Below are positions 1 to 12,240 of a stretch of 64,000 nt of DNA, piece after piece; positions within the stretch are counted from its first letter, which is position 1; each line of letters opens with the position of its first letter. The stretch covers positions 43,629,158-43,693,157 of the forward strand of contig NC_089224.1 of NCBI RefSeq assembly GCF_963924675.1. Reading direction: 5' to 3'. The notes below the pieces were generated by a model, which did not search any database, was not told where the DNA came from, and saw only the letters and a program-made list of their open reading frames with translations. Source of the stretch: Phocoena phocoena. Taxonomy: Eukaryota; Chordata; Mammalia; Artiodactyla; Phocoenidae. A program made the position numbers and the translations under genes.

Positions 1-980
1 AGCTTCCTCCCAGAAAGAAATCAAGCATTTACTGCAAAGCCCTTTTCCTCAGTAGCACTGAGAATGAGGTCTATATAAGAGCACCTACTCAGCAGCCCCA
101 GCAAGTAGAAGCGGTCCTGGAACTACAGCAGGCAGAGCTGAGATTTACACAAGAGACTTAATCGCATTCCAAGTTCATTAAAGAATCTGAGGCAAGTACA
201 GGGTTACAAGAAGAAACACTGTACAAAAGAAAGTATCAATCTTTCCATTCTATGGAAGAATCAAGGAATAAATAACTTTGGTTCATAACATCTAAAATGT
301 GAAACAAATAATCATTTCCATTTAATAATTCAAGCTATATAGATGTCCAAGTACATATTCTGACTCTTGGAAGTAAAACCATATCTAAAGGGTTATTTGT
401 TGTTGTTTTATTTATACCTTTCTTGAAATAAGTCTCAGAAATATCTACAAAACCCCAAATCAACATCATAAACTTTAGTTCTCTTACAGCCTCTGCATAT
501 AGCTTGACAGTTCTTCAACTTCTAAATTTGCAGAACCAGCACTTCAAAATGATAGGTAAATAGAGCCACTATGACAAGCCCATCCTTCACCCAAAGCATA
601 GCTAAGGGAAGTGTCATTGTGCCCCAAGCTTATGTATGCCACTTGAGACATACATCAGAAACAAACATCTTTCTCACATACTAGTTTTAGAAGAACAAGT
701 ATCTATCTATTTAAAAGAAAAGAAAAAGCAAGAAATGAAGCAACCATCCAACTAATCTCAGTAAAAAAGCTATTTGGGATAATTTTTTTAAGTTTAGGCT
801 TGCATTTTCTTTAGCCTGGGTTTTCCAGATGACCATCTCATTCATTCACCTATTTGTAAAGATAGTGCTAGATTAAAACCATATTAAGAAAGGACCCACT
901 AATACATGATAAACAGACACAGCAATGGATGATAATAATGAAAATATGGAAATGTATAAAATACAAGTGGCATGAATCAG
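1..980. other. AT-rich DNA, no gene recognised
   Basis: I see no convincing open frame, RNA gene or recognisable repeat here. A TATATAAG-like stretch lies near position 72, but nothing downstream looks like a first exon. It is treated as ordinary intergenic or intronic sequence. Confidence 0.5.
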
Positions 981-984
981 TTTA

Positions 985-1330
985 GAAAAGACATTATTCA
1001 CACAATGGGGAAAAGACAATTGGATAATTATTTGGAAAACAAACTTGAATTCCTGTATTATAAAATATTTTAAAAGGAATTCTAGATGGATAAAAAATCT
1101 AATGATGAAATACGTAAAGTATTAAAAGAAAATGTAGGTTATTAGTCTTGTAATTGTGACATAAAGGAGGACTATCTAACTAAGACACCAAACATTTAGT
1201 GATAATATTGATAGGTTTGACTCTACAAAAATATACAATATTCTCTAGAGCAAAATCCCCTTCATAAATAAACAAGTCATTTAGTAAGTTAGCTGACTAT
1301 TCAGTTAGATATATCTTTCTACCAAGTGAC
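985..1330 (+). repeat. Old L1 (L1M-type) ORF2 C-terminal remnant
   Basis: The stretch follows the order of an L1 ORF2 tail: a GGAATTCTAGATGGATAAA-like block, then AAAGTATTAAAAGAAAATGT, then a block like AAGACACCAAAC and GGTTTGACTCTAC. It is strongly diverged, with stops in every frame, as expected of a pre-cetacean L1. Edges are approximate. Confidence 0.55.
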
Positions 1331-1549
1331 ACTTGAGGCGACTCAAAAATATATAAACATCTATGAATATTTCACTGTTTTGAAAATACATACGAGAAAT
1401 TATAGAAATAAAAACAATGAGGCTGGAAAATAAGATGATTTAACAAAGTCACAAAACACACCAATAGATACTAATTATTTATGGGCTACGTACATTGCAC
1501 TGTCCTAAGCTGTCCATTTCCTGAACAACATCTACTCCCATATATTTTA

Positions 1550-1757
1550 TTTATTTATTTATTTTTGCGGTACGCGGGCCTCTCACTGTTGTGGCCTCTC
1601 CCGTTGCGGAGCACAGGCTCCGGACGCGCAGGCTCAACGGCCATGGCTCACGGGCCCAGCCGCTCCGCGGCACGTGGGATCTTCCCGGACCGGGGCACGA
1701 ACCCGTGTCCCCTGCATCGGCAGGTGGACTGTCAACCACTGCACCACCAGGGAAGCC
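1550..1757 (-). mobile_element. CHR-type tRNA-derived SINE, short form
   Basis: Read on the minus strand it opens GGGCTTCCCTGGTGG, has an A-box-like TGGTGCAGTGG and a B-box-like GGTTCGTGCCC, and ends in a (TAAA)n-type tail, seen here as TTTATTTATT. It is flanked by 15-bp target-site duplications (CTCCCATATATTTTA at 1535-1549 and 1758-1772), so both ends are fixed. Such SINEs are transcribed by RNA polymerase III and copied by L1 machinery. The perfect duplication suggests a fairly recent, cetacean-age insertion. Short open frames across it are not genes. Confidence 0.93.
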
Positions 1758-1772
1758 CTCCCATATATTTTA

Positions 1773-3279
1773 AATGATCCCAAATCTCTACTTGACTTAA
1801 AAGAACTCACACTTAAAAGAGGTCCAAGATGACACATAGTTAAAACATTGATGTCTACATCCTTACAATGCATTCTGTTTTGGCTAAGATAGTAACTTGG
1901 TTTCAAAACATATTTCATGTAGGTTTAAATCTATACAGAGTTCTTCTAAAACTAATACCCGCTGGGGAAAAAGTGAGTGTTTTTATCATTTGTTTTGAGA
2001 AAAATTATTGTAATATTTTCAACCATATGAGATAGAGTAAGAAAAATTGCTATAGTAGATGAGAATAGTTTTCAATGCATATTTCAATTGTCTGCAGGTA
2101 ACTCGATGGTCCAAAGATACTTTAGAATACCCCAAAGTTCTGAGTATTTTGTTTTTCTTTGTCAATGTATTTGCATTATAAAATAATGCAAACACATTAT
2201 ATGAAAATGGGGAAAATAAAGGGAAATTACATATAATTTCACTACATGAACACAACCAATTTCATTTCTTCTCTTCCAATATTTTTTCTCCTTTTTATCT
2301 GCTTGGATTTAAGAATTCCAGCACTTTACAATCTTGTTACCTTTATGAGAGAAAGGATTTTCTGAATTAGCACCAGCTCCGTTAGAATGACAACCAATTC
2401 TAAATGAGAAGAAGTCCAAGGTAGTAAGGTTTTACAGCATCGTTGAGAAAATCCTTGGACCCCCAATGTATAATACTTTTGTATAGAAAACAGCTTATAG
2501 GATATGCTGAACTTACGACATAGAGGTTAAAATAGTTAACAAGAAATGTAATTAAGGTTTCCTGTCACATGACTTTTCCCCTCACTTCTTCTGCATGTTC
2601 GTGCTGTCTGGACTAATTTTTAAAGAAACTTATTTTTTTTTATCAGGCAGCATGACAGATTAGTCACTTATCCAGGGCCAATCCAAAAAATAATTTTTAT
2701 GTTTTAAGTTCAGTTTCTTTGTCCTGTCTGCCTAGTTTGGGTGATATATGTGAAGAAAGCGAATCTTTTAAAAATGTGTATAGGCAGGAAAATCCAAGAT
2801 ACTACACTACAAAGCTTCTGAAACTTATGGGCACTTAAACAGAATTCAGTCATCTGTGTGTGAGATCTGCATAAAACTAGTAGTGACATTTTACAAATGC
2901 AACATGGTCCAAATGTTATAAAAACTGATCGTAAGGCTGTGTTAGTAAAATATTCAACTTGGTGTGAGTGAAATAACATGTTTTTTTCCCACAGAAGACA
3001 GTTATACTTTTTCCAATACATGAGGAACTGTGTGCAATTTCTGACTTTGAACAGAAAAATATATATTTCTTATAAAATTGCTACTATCTTTTACCTTTCC
3101 AACATAATTTCACATGCACAGACACATGGGAATTGGGTAAACTGCATTACATTGTACTGGTATTTCCTAGAAATTTGACTCCCCCCAATTTTACAAGATA
3201 AATTTCCTAGTGTTACCAACAAATTAGCTGAAATTTTTGTTTTTCTATTAAGAATGAACAATTCTAAAATAGAGACAAT
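1773..3279. other. Unique-looking AT-rich DNA, no gene recognised
   Basis: Only chance open frames of about 60-100 codons, without codon bias or a recognisable domain. No repeat family could be named with confidence. Confidence 0.45.
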
Positions 3280-3385
3280 ATTTTTTTATAACTATAAATG
3301 GAATATAGGGTGAATCACTATATTGTACACCTGCAACTTATATAATATTGTACATCAACTATACCTCAATATTAAAAAGAACAGT
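3280..3385 (+). repeat. L1 3'-end fragment
   Basis: Contains the L1 3'-terminal signature GGGTGAATCACTATATTGTA, then ACACCTGCAACTTATATAAT and an ATCAACTATACCTCAATA block, followed by an A-rich stretch. This is the end of a plus-strand L1 whose upstream part is missing, so it is a severely 5'-truncated copy. Confidence 0.8.
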
Positions 3386-3671
3386 TCATTCAAACCGTCC
3401 TGTCATATCTTAGACGTCAACTCTAATTGATTTGAAAACTCAATCAACTGAAAACCCAAAGACTGAGTTAGAACACCAAACCATGCATAAGTATGCAAAT
3501 ACAGATATGTCTTACTGACATCTTCTCACAATTCCTTATTCATAATCACTGGGAACCTGGCATCAGAGGGTACAGAGAAGCCCTGGCAAGAGCTGGTATG
3601 CACACTTCACATGGAGTTGCTGGGAAAAAGGCATCAGTCCATTGTGGCAATGGCATCACAGGAGTTAGTGC

Positions 3672-3765
3672 CCCTGGTTCCACCAGTGACTATCTGTAAA
3701 TCTGATCTTGGACTAGTTCTTTCACTTTCTGAGCTGTGAGTCTATGAAAAAGTGTTAATGCAACA
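3672..3765 (+). repeat. MIR SINE fragment
   Basis: Follows the MIR core order: CACCAGTGACTATCTG, then CTTGGACTAGTTCTTTCACT, then TTTCTGAGC. Short and diverged; edges approximate. Confidence 0.5.
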
Positions 3766-3779
3766 CAGACTCAGGAACT

Positions 3780-6260
3780 ATTCAAGCAAAAGAAAACAAT
3801 AAAATATTAATGGCATCAAAAATTTTGAAAAATGTAAAGTCTTACCCCAAAATGCTTTGGGGGTAAGCTCTTTCTCAAGTAATAATAGATAGAGCTTGCT
3901 ATTCTGGGATCTGTAAGCAGCTCTTGAAATGAAATGGCTTGACAGTATCTTTCTGGGCTGGTGGAGGGGAGAGGGAGGAGTTAATTGTCTTCCAAGTCCA
4001 AGAAGGTGAAAATCTTTCCAGAAATTATTTCCATAGCTCTTCTTTATCTTGACTCAGGCTCTTTCCCCCATTTGCCCTTTCTTTCTTTCTCTTTTCAAAA
4101 ATCACTTTTACTTCAACTTATTTTCCTCTAATTCTTCCTAGCAAAAACATCCGTTAAATCCCTATTCTTCTCTCAAGCCTGACCTTGCACCCCTGATCCC
4201 ACCCCTGCCCCACATTTTCCTGCATGATGAGGGGCTGAAGTTCTAATTCTGGCCCATCTGCAAAAGCAAAGGAGGTGGGAGAGTGGATGTGGGATAGAGA
4301 GAGTGAATCCTTCTATAATGATTCCTACCTTAAGTACTGTCTGGATATTTTCCTGATAGTTCTGTTATTCTACTTGACAAGCAACTATCCCCCCAAAAAA
4401 AGAAAAAAAGAAAAAGCTGTGTGAAGTAGTTAGTCAGAGTCTGAAGAATTATTAGTGACAGAAATGGAAAAGCCACCTACCCAGTTTTCTATTCTTCTTT
4501 CACTGAGATTCTGTGGGCAGTAGTGTTTCTCAGAACATACCTCAGAAAATAATGCAGTTAATTTCTTCACATTTAATACCATCAATTAGCTTCTATTTCA
4601 AAATGGATTTTCCTGCCTTCCAAAAAAGTCAATGCTCATTTACTTTGATCTCTTTATAGTTGTCCTTCCTCCTTAGCTAGAAAGTCTTTCCTTCTTGTTA
4701 AGTATCTGCCAACTTGGAAAGCTAAAGTACCCAAAACTGGCAGAGATACATTATTGTCATCCCTATGTTTCATTTTCCCAGAACCTAGCATAGGAAAAAA
4801 AGAAAAACAACCCTATTTTCACATGCAACTGACACTAGCTCAGTTGCTGAGATTAGCTCATGAGGGTGGGGGAAACGCGTACCAGTTCCCTTTCATATAT
4901 GTATCCTTTTTATCCTCTTCCATCTGCAACTCAATGGTTAGAAAATGTGATGGGTTAGAGAAATCTGTTCATTCTGGTAAACTGTTTGGAGGTGTCAAGG
5001 CTAAGAATAGTCATGGGCTGACATTAAATAGTAGGGACACATGCTGAACTGGCTCACCCAAAGCTGGTGTCTACAGCAGCACACCAAATTAGAATTTAGA
5101 TGGGAGACCTTTTTTAGAATATTCTTGGATCTGATCGCTCAAAGACATTTTAATTTAGAGATGCAGTGTGACCCTGGGGGCATGAATTCCCATGGACAGG
5201 ACTGATTCAGGTGCTCTTAAAAACTGTCTTTAAGCCAGAACATAGAGGAGAAAATGATCACAATAACCTCCCCCCTGTATCAGGAGGACAATTTCCACTG
5301 AATACAGAACTCATTTAACAGCAAGCAGGTTAAGTAGCAAAGCCAATCTAGAAGAAATTATAATGCTTTGTAAAATTATGGAACAATCCTGTTCTTTGAA
5401 GTTGTCTACTTGCAGATCTGTCTGAGAGTTTAGCTGATTCACATCTTGGCAACATCCATATTCAGCCTAGGTTAAATATATGTCTTAATCTATGTCACTA
5501 TGAATGTCACGATTATGGTAAAAATATCAATCTCCTTTGGAAGCCATGTTTCACTTCCAGTCATTGCTCCTTTAAATCACTTGCACATGTTTAAACTTAG
5601 ATGGCCAAGTGGTTAAGCTGGTAGATTTAGAAAAGAACAGGTCACTCTTTAGATCACGTTTGGGAAATTATTTGTCTGTGGATGTAACCATTCTTCTACT
5701 CTGGAGATATTCCTGACTTCTCTATTAAAAAATGAATCTTTCTCATGTGTTCAGATTTAACCAAACTGCTCTTTAAGTCTGTTTTCTTTCACAAACTATC
5801 AAACAAGTGTGTTCAAAGAGATGCGTTAATTCACAGACTGGCAGGGCAAGGAGGCTTAGGCTTGAGAGCTCATGTGGCATTCGAGTACATAACCCTGCCT
5901 CGAGGCAGGACCCTGCCAAAAACCTATCAAGAGAACTGAAAGTGTAACCCACCTTCTAGAGCTGGAGGAAAGAAGTTTTCAGTGATTTTAACATTTAGAC
6001 ACCCCGCGCTGCCTGCCTACATGCCTAAGAGGGATCCCCCATCTTGTCATTTAAAACTATTTCTTCACATTTTGTTCACCACAGAGTTAGAACACATAAA
6101 CTTCTGATAATAATGCTATTTCACGCACATTAGGTCAAATAACCCCCACTGCTTTTTCCCTTTTCCTCATAGCTCCACATATTAATATTTTAGTCAACAG
6201 CATTGCTTTGTGCCCTTACATTGCTATGGCAAGAATTAGAAAAAAGTACATTCCTCTAAG
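3780..6260. other. Unique-looking DNA, no gene recognised
   Basis: Chance open frames only (for example 97 codons at 4754-5047 and 64 at 5745-5939). There is a pyrimidine-rich patch near 4075-4130 and an AC-poor purine run near 4390-4415. No recognisable repeat, exon or RNA gene. Confidence 0.45.
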
Positions 6261-6264
6261 CAAA

Positions 6265-6665
6265 TAAAGTACATTCTGGATTCATCTATTCATTCTACAA
6301 ACATTGCTTGAAAGTTCCTATGAGTTGGAGTAGTTCTAGGGACTGATATTACAGAGGTAAACAAAGAGAGAATTCCTGCTCTCTTGAAATGTAGAGTCAA
6401 TCTAGTGAAAGGAGATAGACAATCAACAAAGTATACAAGTGAAAGAAAATAAATATGGCTATAGATGATAGCTTTTCTCAATGAGAAGGGCAAGCCCACG
6501 GCAAGTACAGGTTTAGGAGACAAAATCAGGATTTGGGGTTTGGACATATTGTTTTAAATGCCTGTTAGATTTCCATTAGATTTGTCAAGTAAACAACTGG
6601 ATACAGGAATCCAGAGCTGAAGGAAGATATCTAGGAGATACAAATTTTGGAGTCAACTGTTGACT
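6265..6665 (-). repeat. L2 LINE 3' end
   Basis: In reverse orientation the L2 landmarks appear in order: TTCATTCTACAAACATTGCT, GTTCTAGGGACTGATATTAC, CCTGCTCTCTTGAAATG, CAATCTAGTGAAAGGAG and ACAATCAACAAAG. A later block around 6565-6660 fits L2 sequence further upstream. Ancient, pre-eutherian copy. Confidence 0.65.
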
Positions 6666-6884
6666 AAAATTTCACTTAGGATTAATTTACTTCTATCATT
6701 TATTTTGTAAGAAGGAGCCTGTCATTTCCATTTCAACCAATCTCCCCGTCCCGTACTTCATTTTTCAATCAGAACAACTAGTTAATTTCACTGTTTTATT
6801 CTAATTTTCTAATAAAATTTGACAAGTATCTACTGACTATATTTCATTTCTAAGCTTAATGAGAAATTTCACCTTCTGCCACAT

Positions 6885-7120
6885 TATATTTTTACCAAAA
6901 GTTATTAAGTGTTGACTCTGTGTCTTGTATTTTATTAAGCATTTCCTATGTATCATGTCATTTAATTCTCCAAAACCTTTATAAAATAGGTATTACCACA
7001 ATCTATGTTTTGTTATCAAAGAAACAGAGACATTAAGCAAGTTGCCTTGGGTGACACGGCCAGTGTCTTAAACACAATGTTATACCAGTTCTATAGTCTC
7101 CCAACAAGTGGATATGCTAC
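6885..7120 (-). repeat. MIR SINE
   Basis: Reverse-strand MIR: ATTTCCTATGTATCATG, TTTAATTCTCCAAAACC, then ATAGGTATTACCACAAT and ACATTAAGCAAGTTGCC, which match the reverse complement of the MIR core. Confidence 0.7.
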
Positions 7121-7254
7121 CTGACACCAGATCATCCCACTCTTTAGAGATATGTATTTTAAGTCTACGAATATCCACTGAGGGCTCTTTCAATGTAATG
7201 CAACATCTATAGAACTGAGCTCAAGATGAGCAGGCATCCAGAAAAGGACTTCAT

Positions 7255-7460
7255 TAATGTCTACTGAAATGAAGAGGGGTAAAAAACTGTGCATTGCTAA
7301 GTGTCTTCACAGAATTCTCTTATTTAGTCTTCACATTAAACTGGAAAGAGAGGTAATATTATCCGAAGGCTCAAATCAAGTAACCAGACCAATTCTAAGA
7401 AAACATGAAAGCCTGGATTTGACTACCAGCATGTCCAACTCCACTGCCATATTCTTCCCC
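7255..7460 (-). repeat. MIR SINE
   Basis: Reverse-strand MIR order: TAAGTGTCTTCACAGAATTC, TTAGTCTTCACATTAAACTG, GAGGTAATATTATCC, and a GCCTGGATTTGACTACCA block matching the tRNA-related end. The 69-codon open frame across it is a chance frame. Confidence 0.6.
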
Positions 7461-7613
7461 CTGTGATAAGCTGTGATAAGCTATTGAAATATCAGTTGGT
7501 CTTTTTAGTCTTCTACTGGAAGAATCTAAACACTGAGGATGGTTGAGGGCAAAGATTAAAAGGTTTTTCCCCACTACTATCATGAATTTATAATTAGCAC
7601 ATGTCAGATAATA

Positions 7614-7615
<2 letters not shown>

Positions 7616-7660
<45 letters not shown>
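7616..7660. repeat. (AT)n microsatellite, about 22 units
   Basis: Uninterrupted alternating AT for about 45 bp, ending where the LTR-like sequence begins. Probably length-variable. Confidence 0.97.
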
Positions 7661-7662
<2 letters not shown>

Positions 7663-8500
7663 TCTCTGTTCTTGGTTCCTGGCACAGAGCTTCTACAATT
7701 CTTGAAGTGATTAGAGCATCTTTTGTTCTAGTATTTAGTCTATGACTCTGTCCCTGACACAGGGCTCTAAAACCCTTATAAATTCCTCAGGGTTAAGAGA
7801 ACTAGGGGCATCTTTTGTTCTTCTGCTGTGACTCTGGGTGGGTTCCTGGATGGCTCCTAGATGGGAGCTGCTCACCAGAAAGACGGAGCTGTGATTAGAA
7901 ACTTGGAATTTTCAGCCCCACTCCTCATTCTCCAGAAGGGGGAGAGGGGCTGGAAATGAAGTTAATAATTAATCATGCCTGCATGAGGAAGTTTCCATAA
8001 AATCTCAACAGTATGGTAAGCTCCCAAGTGGGTGAACACATCTACATACCTGGAGGTGATGCATCCCAACTCCATGGGGGCAGAATCTCCTGCACTCAGG
8101 ACTCTCCCAGACCTCATCTTATTTATTTTTTCATCTGTATCCTTTAACATACCCTTTAATAAAGTAGAAACATGTTTCCTTGAGTTCTATGAGCCCCTCT
8201 AGCAAATTAATCAGATCCAAGGAAAGAGTCATGGGAACCTTAGATTTACAGTCAGTCAGCCAGAAGCATAGGTGACAGCCTGGACTTGTGATTGGCATCT
8301 GAAGTGGAATGGAGCAGTATAGTGGGACTGAGCCCTTGACATGTGGGATCCAGTGCTATCACTAAGTGGACAGTGTCAGAATTGAGTTAAATTGTAAGAC
8401 ACCTAGCTGGTCGCAGAATTGCTTGGTGTGGGAAAAAAATCTACACATTTGGTGACCAGATGTATCAGAATTGAAGCTGTCTGTGTAAAGTAAAGGAGGG
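7661..8500 (+). mobile_element. Solo LTR of an endogenous retrovirus, family uncertain
   Basis: About 0.8 kb with LTR-like layout. A GC-richer leader has blocks such as GGTTCCTGGATGGCTCC and CACCAGAAAGACGGAGCTG. A middle has TTTCCATAAAATCTCAACAG. A poly(A) signal AATAAA lies at 8158-8163. A terminal part has GGGACTGAGCCCTTGACATG and TGTCAGAATTGAGTT. I recognise the sequence as a common mammalian LTR but cannot name the family reliably. No gag, pol or env frame is next to it, so it is a solo LTR. It starts directly at the AT microsatellite, and I found no clear TG...CA ends or target duplication, so edges are approximate. Confidence 0.6.
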
Positions 8501-8544
8501 GAAAAACTAAGGTTTTCCTACAAAGCACCATTTCTCTGTGGATG

Positions 8545-8705
8545 ATGGAAAATAGCTACCACTTATTGAGGAGATAAGATATATATATATATTCAACTAG
8601 AAAGAAATCTCAAATGAAGAACAATTAAGTGATTCACCCAGTGTTGCACATAAAATTAAGGGCAGGACTTGGAATAAACACAGGTGTTTTGACTCTGATC
8701 TTGTT
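8545..8705 (-). repeat. MIR SINE fragment with internal (AT)n
   Basis: Reverse MIR pieces TAGCTACCACTTATTGAGG and ACAATTAAGTGATTCACCCA flank a short AT run at 8576-8592. The block GGACTTGGAATAAACACAGG fits the tRNA-related end. Diverged. Confidence 0.5.
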
Positions 8706-9374
8706 TTCAAGGCTGCCATATATGTGTATAAAAGAGCCATTTAACTCAGGTTGTACAGTGAAACAGAAAACAATGAGAACTAAATTAACCTTATTTCTCT
8801 CAAAACCAACATTAACCTCTCTGCTCCTTTCCTCAGTTAGGTCCTGAAAGAAGCCTAGAAAATAGGTTCATTTCTAAAATGGATTAATTTGTGAAATTTA
8901 TACCATATAATAAAATTATTTGGAATGGAAAGTGACTGTTTCTTCTTCCCCCACTTCTTAAACTTTCTTTCTAAAATAAATACACATATTATGCAATTCC
9001 ACTAAATTATGATAATGCTTAGAATTGCTCTATTGCTGGGCTTTCTACTGTGAGGACCACTTCCAGGGAGGTTTATTTATAATGGGGTCATTTTGAAATC
9101 TCAGTAGCTAATCCCGTTGGATGGGTTCCAAGAAACACCTGCCTTATGATGAATTTTTCTCTCTCATGAATAGAATCCCAAAATATGCCAAGGTTGGGTC
9201 TAATACATCACTATTTCAAGATATAGAAATAGATGAATTGAGACTGAACTTTCATATGATAACTAGGACCAAAAGTTTTTCCCCAAGCTGTGAGGAAGCA
9301 AAAGGAAACTGATTGTGGGAACAAAGTCTCTTATAGAGAAAAGAAGTTATGAAAGTAGTCTAGAATAATTTATA

Positions 9375-9570
9375 GCAATATATAACGGCAAGTGCTTTTA
9401 TTACACATTCTAATATTTGGTTCTGACAATAACCTGGTGAGATAAGCAGGTGAGGTACCATTACGTTCAAACCACCAATGATGAAACTGAAGCTAAAAGA
9501 GATTAAGTGGTTCACCAAGAAGACCCCAAGATAGGATTAGAATTTATAAGAGCTTTGATGGCAGAGGACA
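9375..9570 (-). repeat. MIR SINE
   Basis: Reverse MIR order is visible: GCAAGTGCTTTTATTACA, GGTTCTGACAATAACCTGG, then ATGATGAAACTGAAGC and AGATTAAGTGGTTCACC. Confidence 0.65.
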
Positions 9571-9980
9571 CAGCAGACATGAGATGAGCCTTCAGACTAC
9601 AATGTAGGTCTATCACTTAGGGAAAGAGAATGAAGGAAGGAGGATTGGGTAGATAGACTCTTGAACTACAGCACAATTTCAAGAAAGTTTCAGGCAAAGA
9701 CCTTCGATGGAAGAGCAAGCCCACTGTCTTGGGAGAATGGGTTGCCTTATCCTCTGTCTTTGGCTGAGAGCAACCCATAGAAAGCATGGCCATAAAGTGA
9801 AGACAGTGGTGGGTCCAGAGGGGCAGGAGCCGGGAATATTAATCAATTATGTTCCCCACAGCTGGAGATCTGACCAGCACACTTTGATGACTGCCACAAT
9901 CCCCTATGCTAATCCCCAAACAGCAATTAGAAATGGTGGTCCCAGAAGTCTCCTGACATCTAGTAGAGTATTTTATAGCC
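9571..9980. other. No gene recognised
   Basis: Purine-rich stretch near 9610-9660. A 99-codon open frame (9707-10006) runs into the L1 3' end and shows no domain. Treated as non-coding. Confidence 0.5.
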
Positions 9981-10299
9981 TTTTTTTTCAATTGAAGTAT
10001 GATTGATTTACAATATTGTGTTAGTTTCAGGTGTATCACATAGTGATTTGCTATTTTATACATTACAAAATGATCACCCAGTCTAGTTACCATACAGTGT
10101 TATTACGATATTATTGGCTATGTTCCCTATGCTGTACATTATATCCGAATGACATTATTTTAGAACTGGAAGTTTGTACCTCTTAAACTCCATCACCTAT
10201 TACACTCATCCCCTACCCCTTCCCCCCTCCCACCATTGACTACCAGTTTGTTCTCTATATCTATAAGTCTGTTTTTTTATATTTGTTTGCTTTGTGTTT

Positions 10300-11736
10300 T
10301 TGGATCCTACATGTAAGCGAAATCATATAACTGTCCTGCTCTATCTGACTTATTTCACTTAGCATAATACTCTCTAGGACCATTCATGTTGTCACAACTT
10401 TCAAGATTTCATTCTTTTTTATGGTGGAGTAATATTCCATTATATATACATGCCACATCTTTTATATCCATTCATCTTTCGTGGAGACTTAAGTTGCTTA
10501 TATATGTTGGCTATTGAAGGTAAGGCTGCAATGAACATAAAGGTGCACGTATCTTTTCATTAGCGTTTTTGTTTCCTTCAGAAAAATACCCAGAAGTGAA
10601 ATTGCTGGATCGTATAGTAGTTCTATTTATAACTTTCTGAGGAGCCTCAATATCATTTTCCATAGTAGCTGCACAAATATACATTCCCACCTACAGTGTA
10701 TGAGGGTTCCCTTTTCTCCACATCCTTGCCAACACTTGTTATTTGTTGTCTTTTTGATGATAGCCATTCTGAGAGGTTTGAGGTGGTATCTCATTGTGGT
10801 TTTGATTTGCATTTCCCTGATGATTAGTGACGTTGAGCATCTTTTCATGTGTCTATTCACCATTTGTATATCTTCTATAAAAAATAAAGTTTATTAAGGT
10901 TCTCTGCCCATTCTTAAATGGAGTCTTTTTTTTTTTTTTTGAGGTTGAGTTGTATGAGTTCTTTGTATAGTTTGGACATAACCCTTATCAGATATATTGT
11001 TTACAAATATCTTCTCCCATTCAGTAGGCTACCTTTTCATTCCGTTGAATATTTCCTTTGCTGTGCAAAACCTTTTCAGTTTGGTGTAGTCTAATTTGTT
11101 TATTTTTGCTTTTGTCACCCTTGCCTGAGGAGACATCTAAAAAAATATTTTTAAAACTGATGTCAAAGACTGTACTCTGTATGTTTTGTTCCAGGAATTT
11201 TAGAGTTTCAGGTACTACCTTTAAGTCTTTAATCCATTTTGAGTTTTTTTTTTTTAATATATGAGAAAATAGTCCAGTTTGATTCTTTTGCATGTAGCTG
11301 TCCAATTTTCCCAAGACCATTTATTGAAGGTACTATCTTTTCCCCATTGTATATTCTTCTCTCCTTTGTGGTATATTAATTGAATATAAGTGTGGATTCA
11401 TATCTGGTCCCTCCACTGTGTTCCATTGATCTATGTGTCTGTTTTTGTGCCAGTACCATAGAGTTTTGATTACTGTAGCTTTGTTGTATAGTTTGAAATC
11501 AGGAAGTAAGATATCTCCAGCTTTGTCTTTATCAAGATTGTTTTGGGGCTCCCCTGGTGGCGCAGTGGTTGAGAGTCTGCCTGCCGACGCAGGGGACACG
11601 GGTTCGTGCCGCGGTCCAGGAAGATCCCACATGCCGTGGAGCACCTGGGCCCGTGAGCCATGGCCACTGGGCCTGCGCGTCTGGAGCCTGTGCTCCGCAA
11701 TGGGAGAGGCCACAGCAGTGAGAGGCCCGCGTACCA

Positions 11737-11771
<35 letters not shown>

Positions 11772-12117
11772 TTGTTTTGGCTACTCAGAGTCTTTTGTGT
11801 TTCCATAGAAATATCAAAATTATTTGTTCTGGTTCTGTGAAAAATACCATTGGCATTTTGATAGGGATTGCAATGAATCTGTAGATTGCCTTGGGTAGTA
11901 TGGTCATTTTAATAATATTAATTCTTCCAATCCATAAGCATGGTATATCCTTCCAATTGTTTATCATATTCAATTTTCTTTCATCAGTTTTAGTTTTTAC
12001 AGTACAAACCTTTACTTCCAAGGTCAGATTTATTTCTATTTTATACTTTTTGATACAGTTATAAATGGGATTATTTCCTTAATTTCTCTTATTGATAGTT
12101 TGCTAGTTTTAGATAGT
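10300..12117 (-). pseudogene. L1 ORF2 C-terminal half (broken reverse transcriptase/zinc knuckle)
   Basis: ORF2 normally encodes an endonuclease, a reverse transcriptase and a cysteine-rich C-terminus that together copy L1 RNA into the genome. Only the later part remains, broken by frameshifts and by the SINE at 11547-11767. The best open segment (10863 to 10627, 78 codons) contains [19 protein letters not shown], an intact C-x3-C-x7-H-x4-C knuckle. Other recognisable pieces include a block with [17 protein letters not shown] (11806-11333 frame). Endonuclease and early RT motifs are lost, so it cannot function. Confidence 0.85.
11547..11767 (+). mobile_element. CHR-type SINE, short form, inside the L1
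   Basis: Starts GGCTCCCCTGGTGGCGCAG and has A-box and B-box-like sequences (GGTTCGTGCCG). It ends with a run of about 30 A. Target-site duplication AAGATTGTTTTGG at 11534-11546 and 11768-11780. It lies in the remnant ORF2 of the minus-strand L1, so it is younger than that L1. Confidence 0.95.
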
Positions 12118-12240
12118 TTTAACCTTCCTACTAGCTCTGTAAATGATTGATCTACTACCTTCTCTGTAATTTTGCCTTTACCAATGAGATTCTTCCTTTC
12201 ATAATTTTCATATTTCTAGTTGTGGTCTTTTCTTTTCCAT

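Noticed and set aside
60..110. TATATAAG motif followed by a GC-richer stretch, like a core promoter
   Set aside because: A single short motif in AT-rich DNA. No first exon, splice donor or coding start could be recognised downstream.
11333..11840. 135- and 157-codon frames on both strands
   Set aside because: The frames run through the SINE, its A-run and L1 ORF2 remnants.
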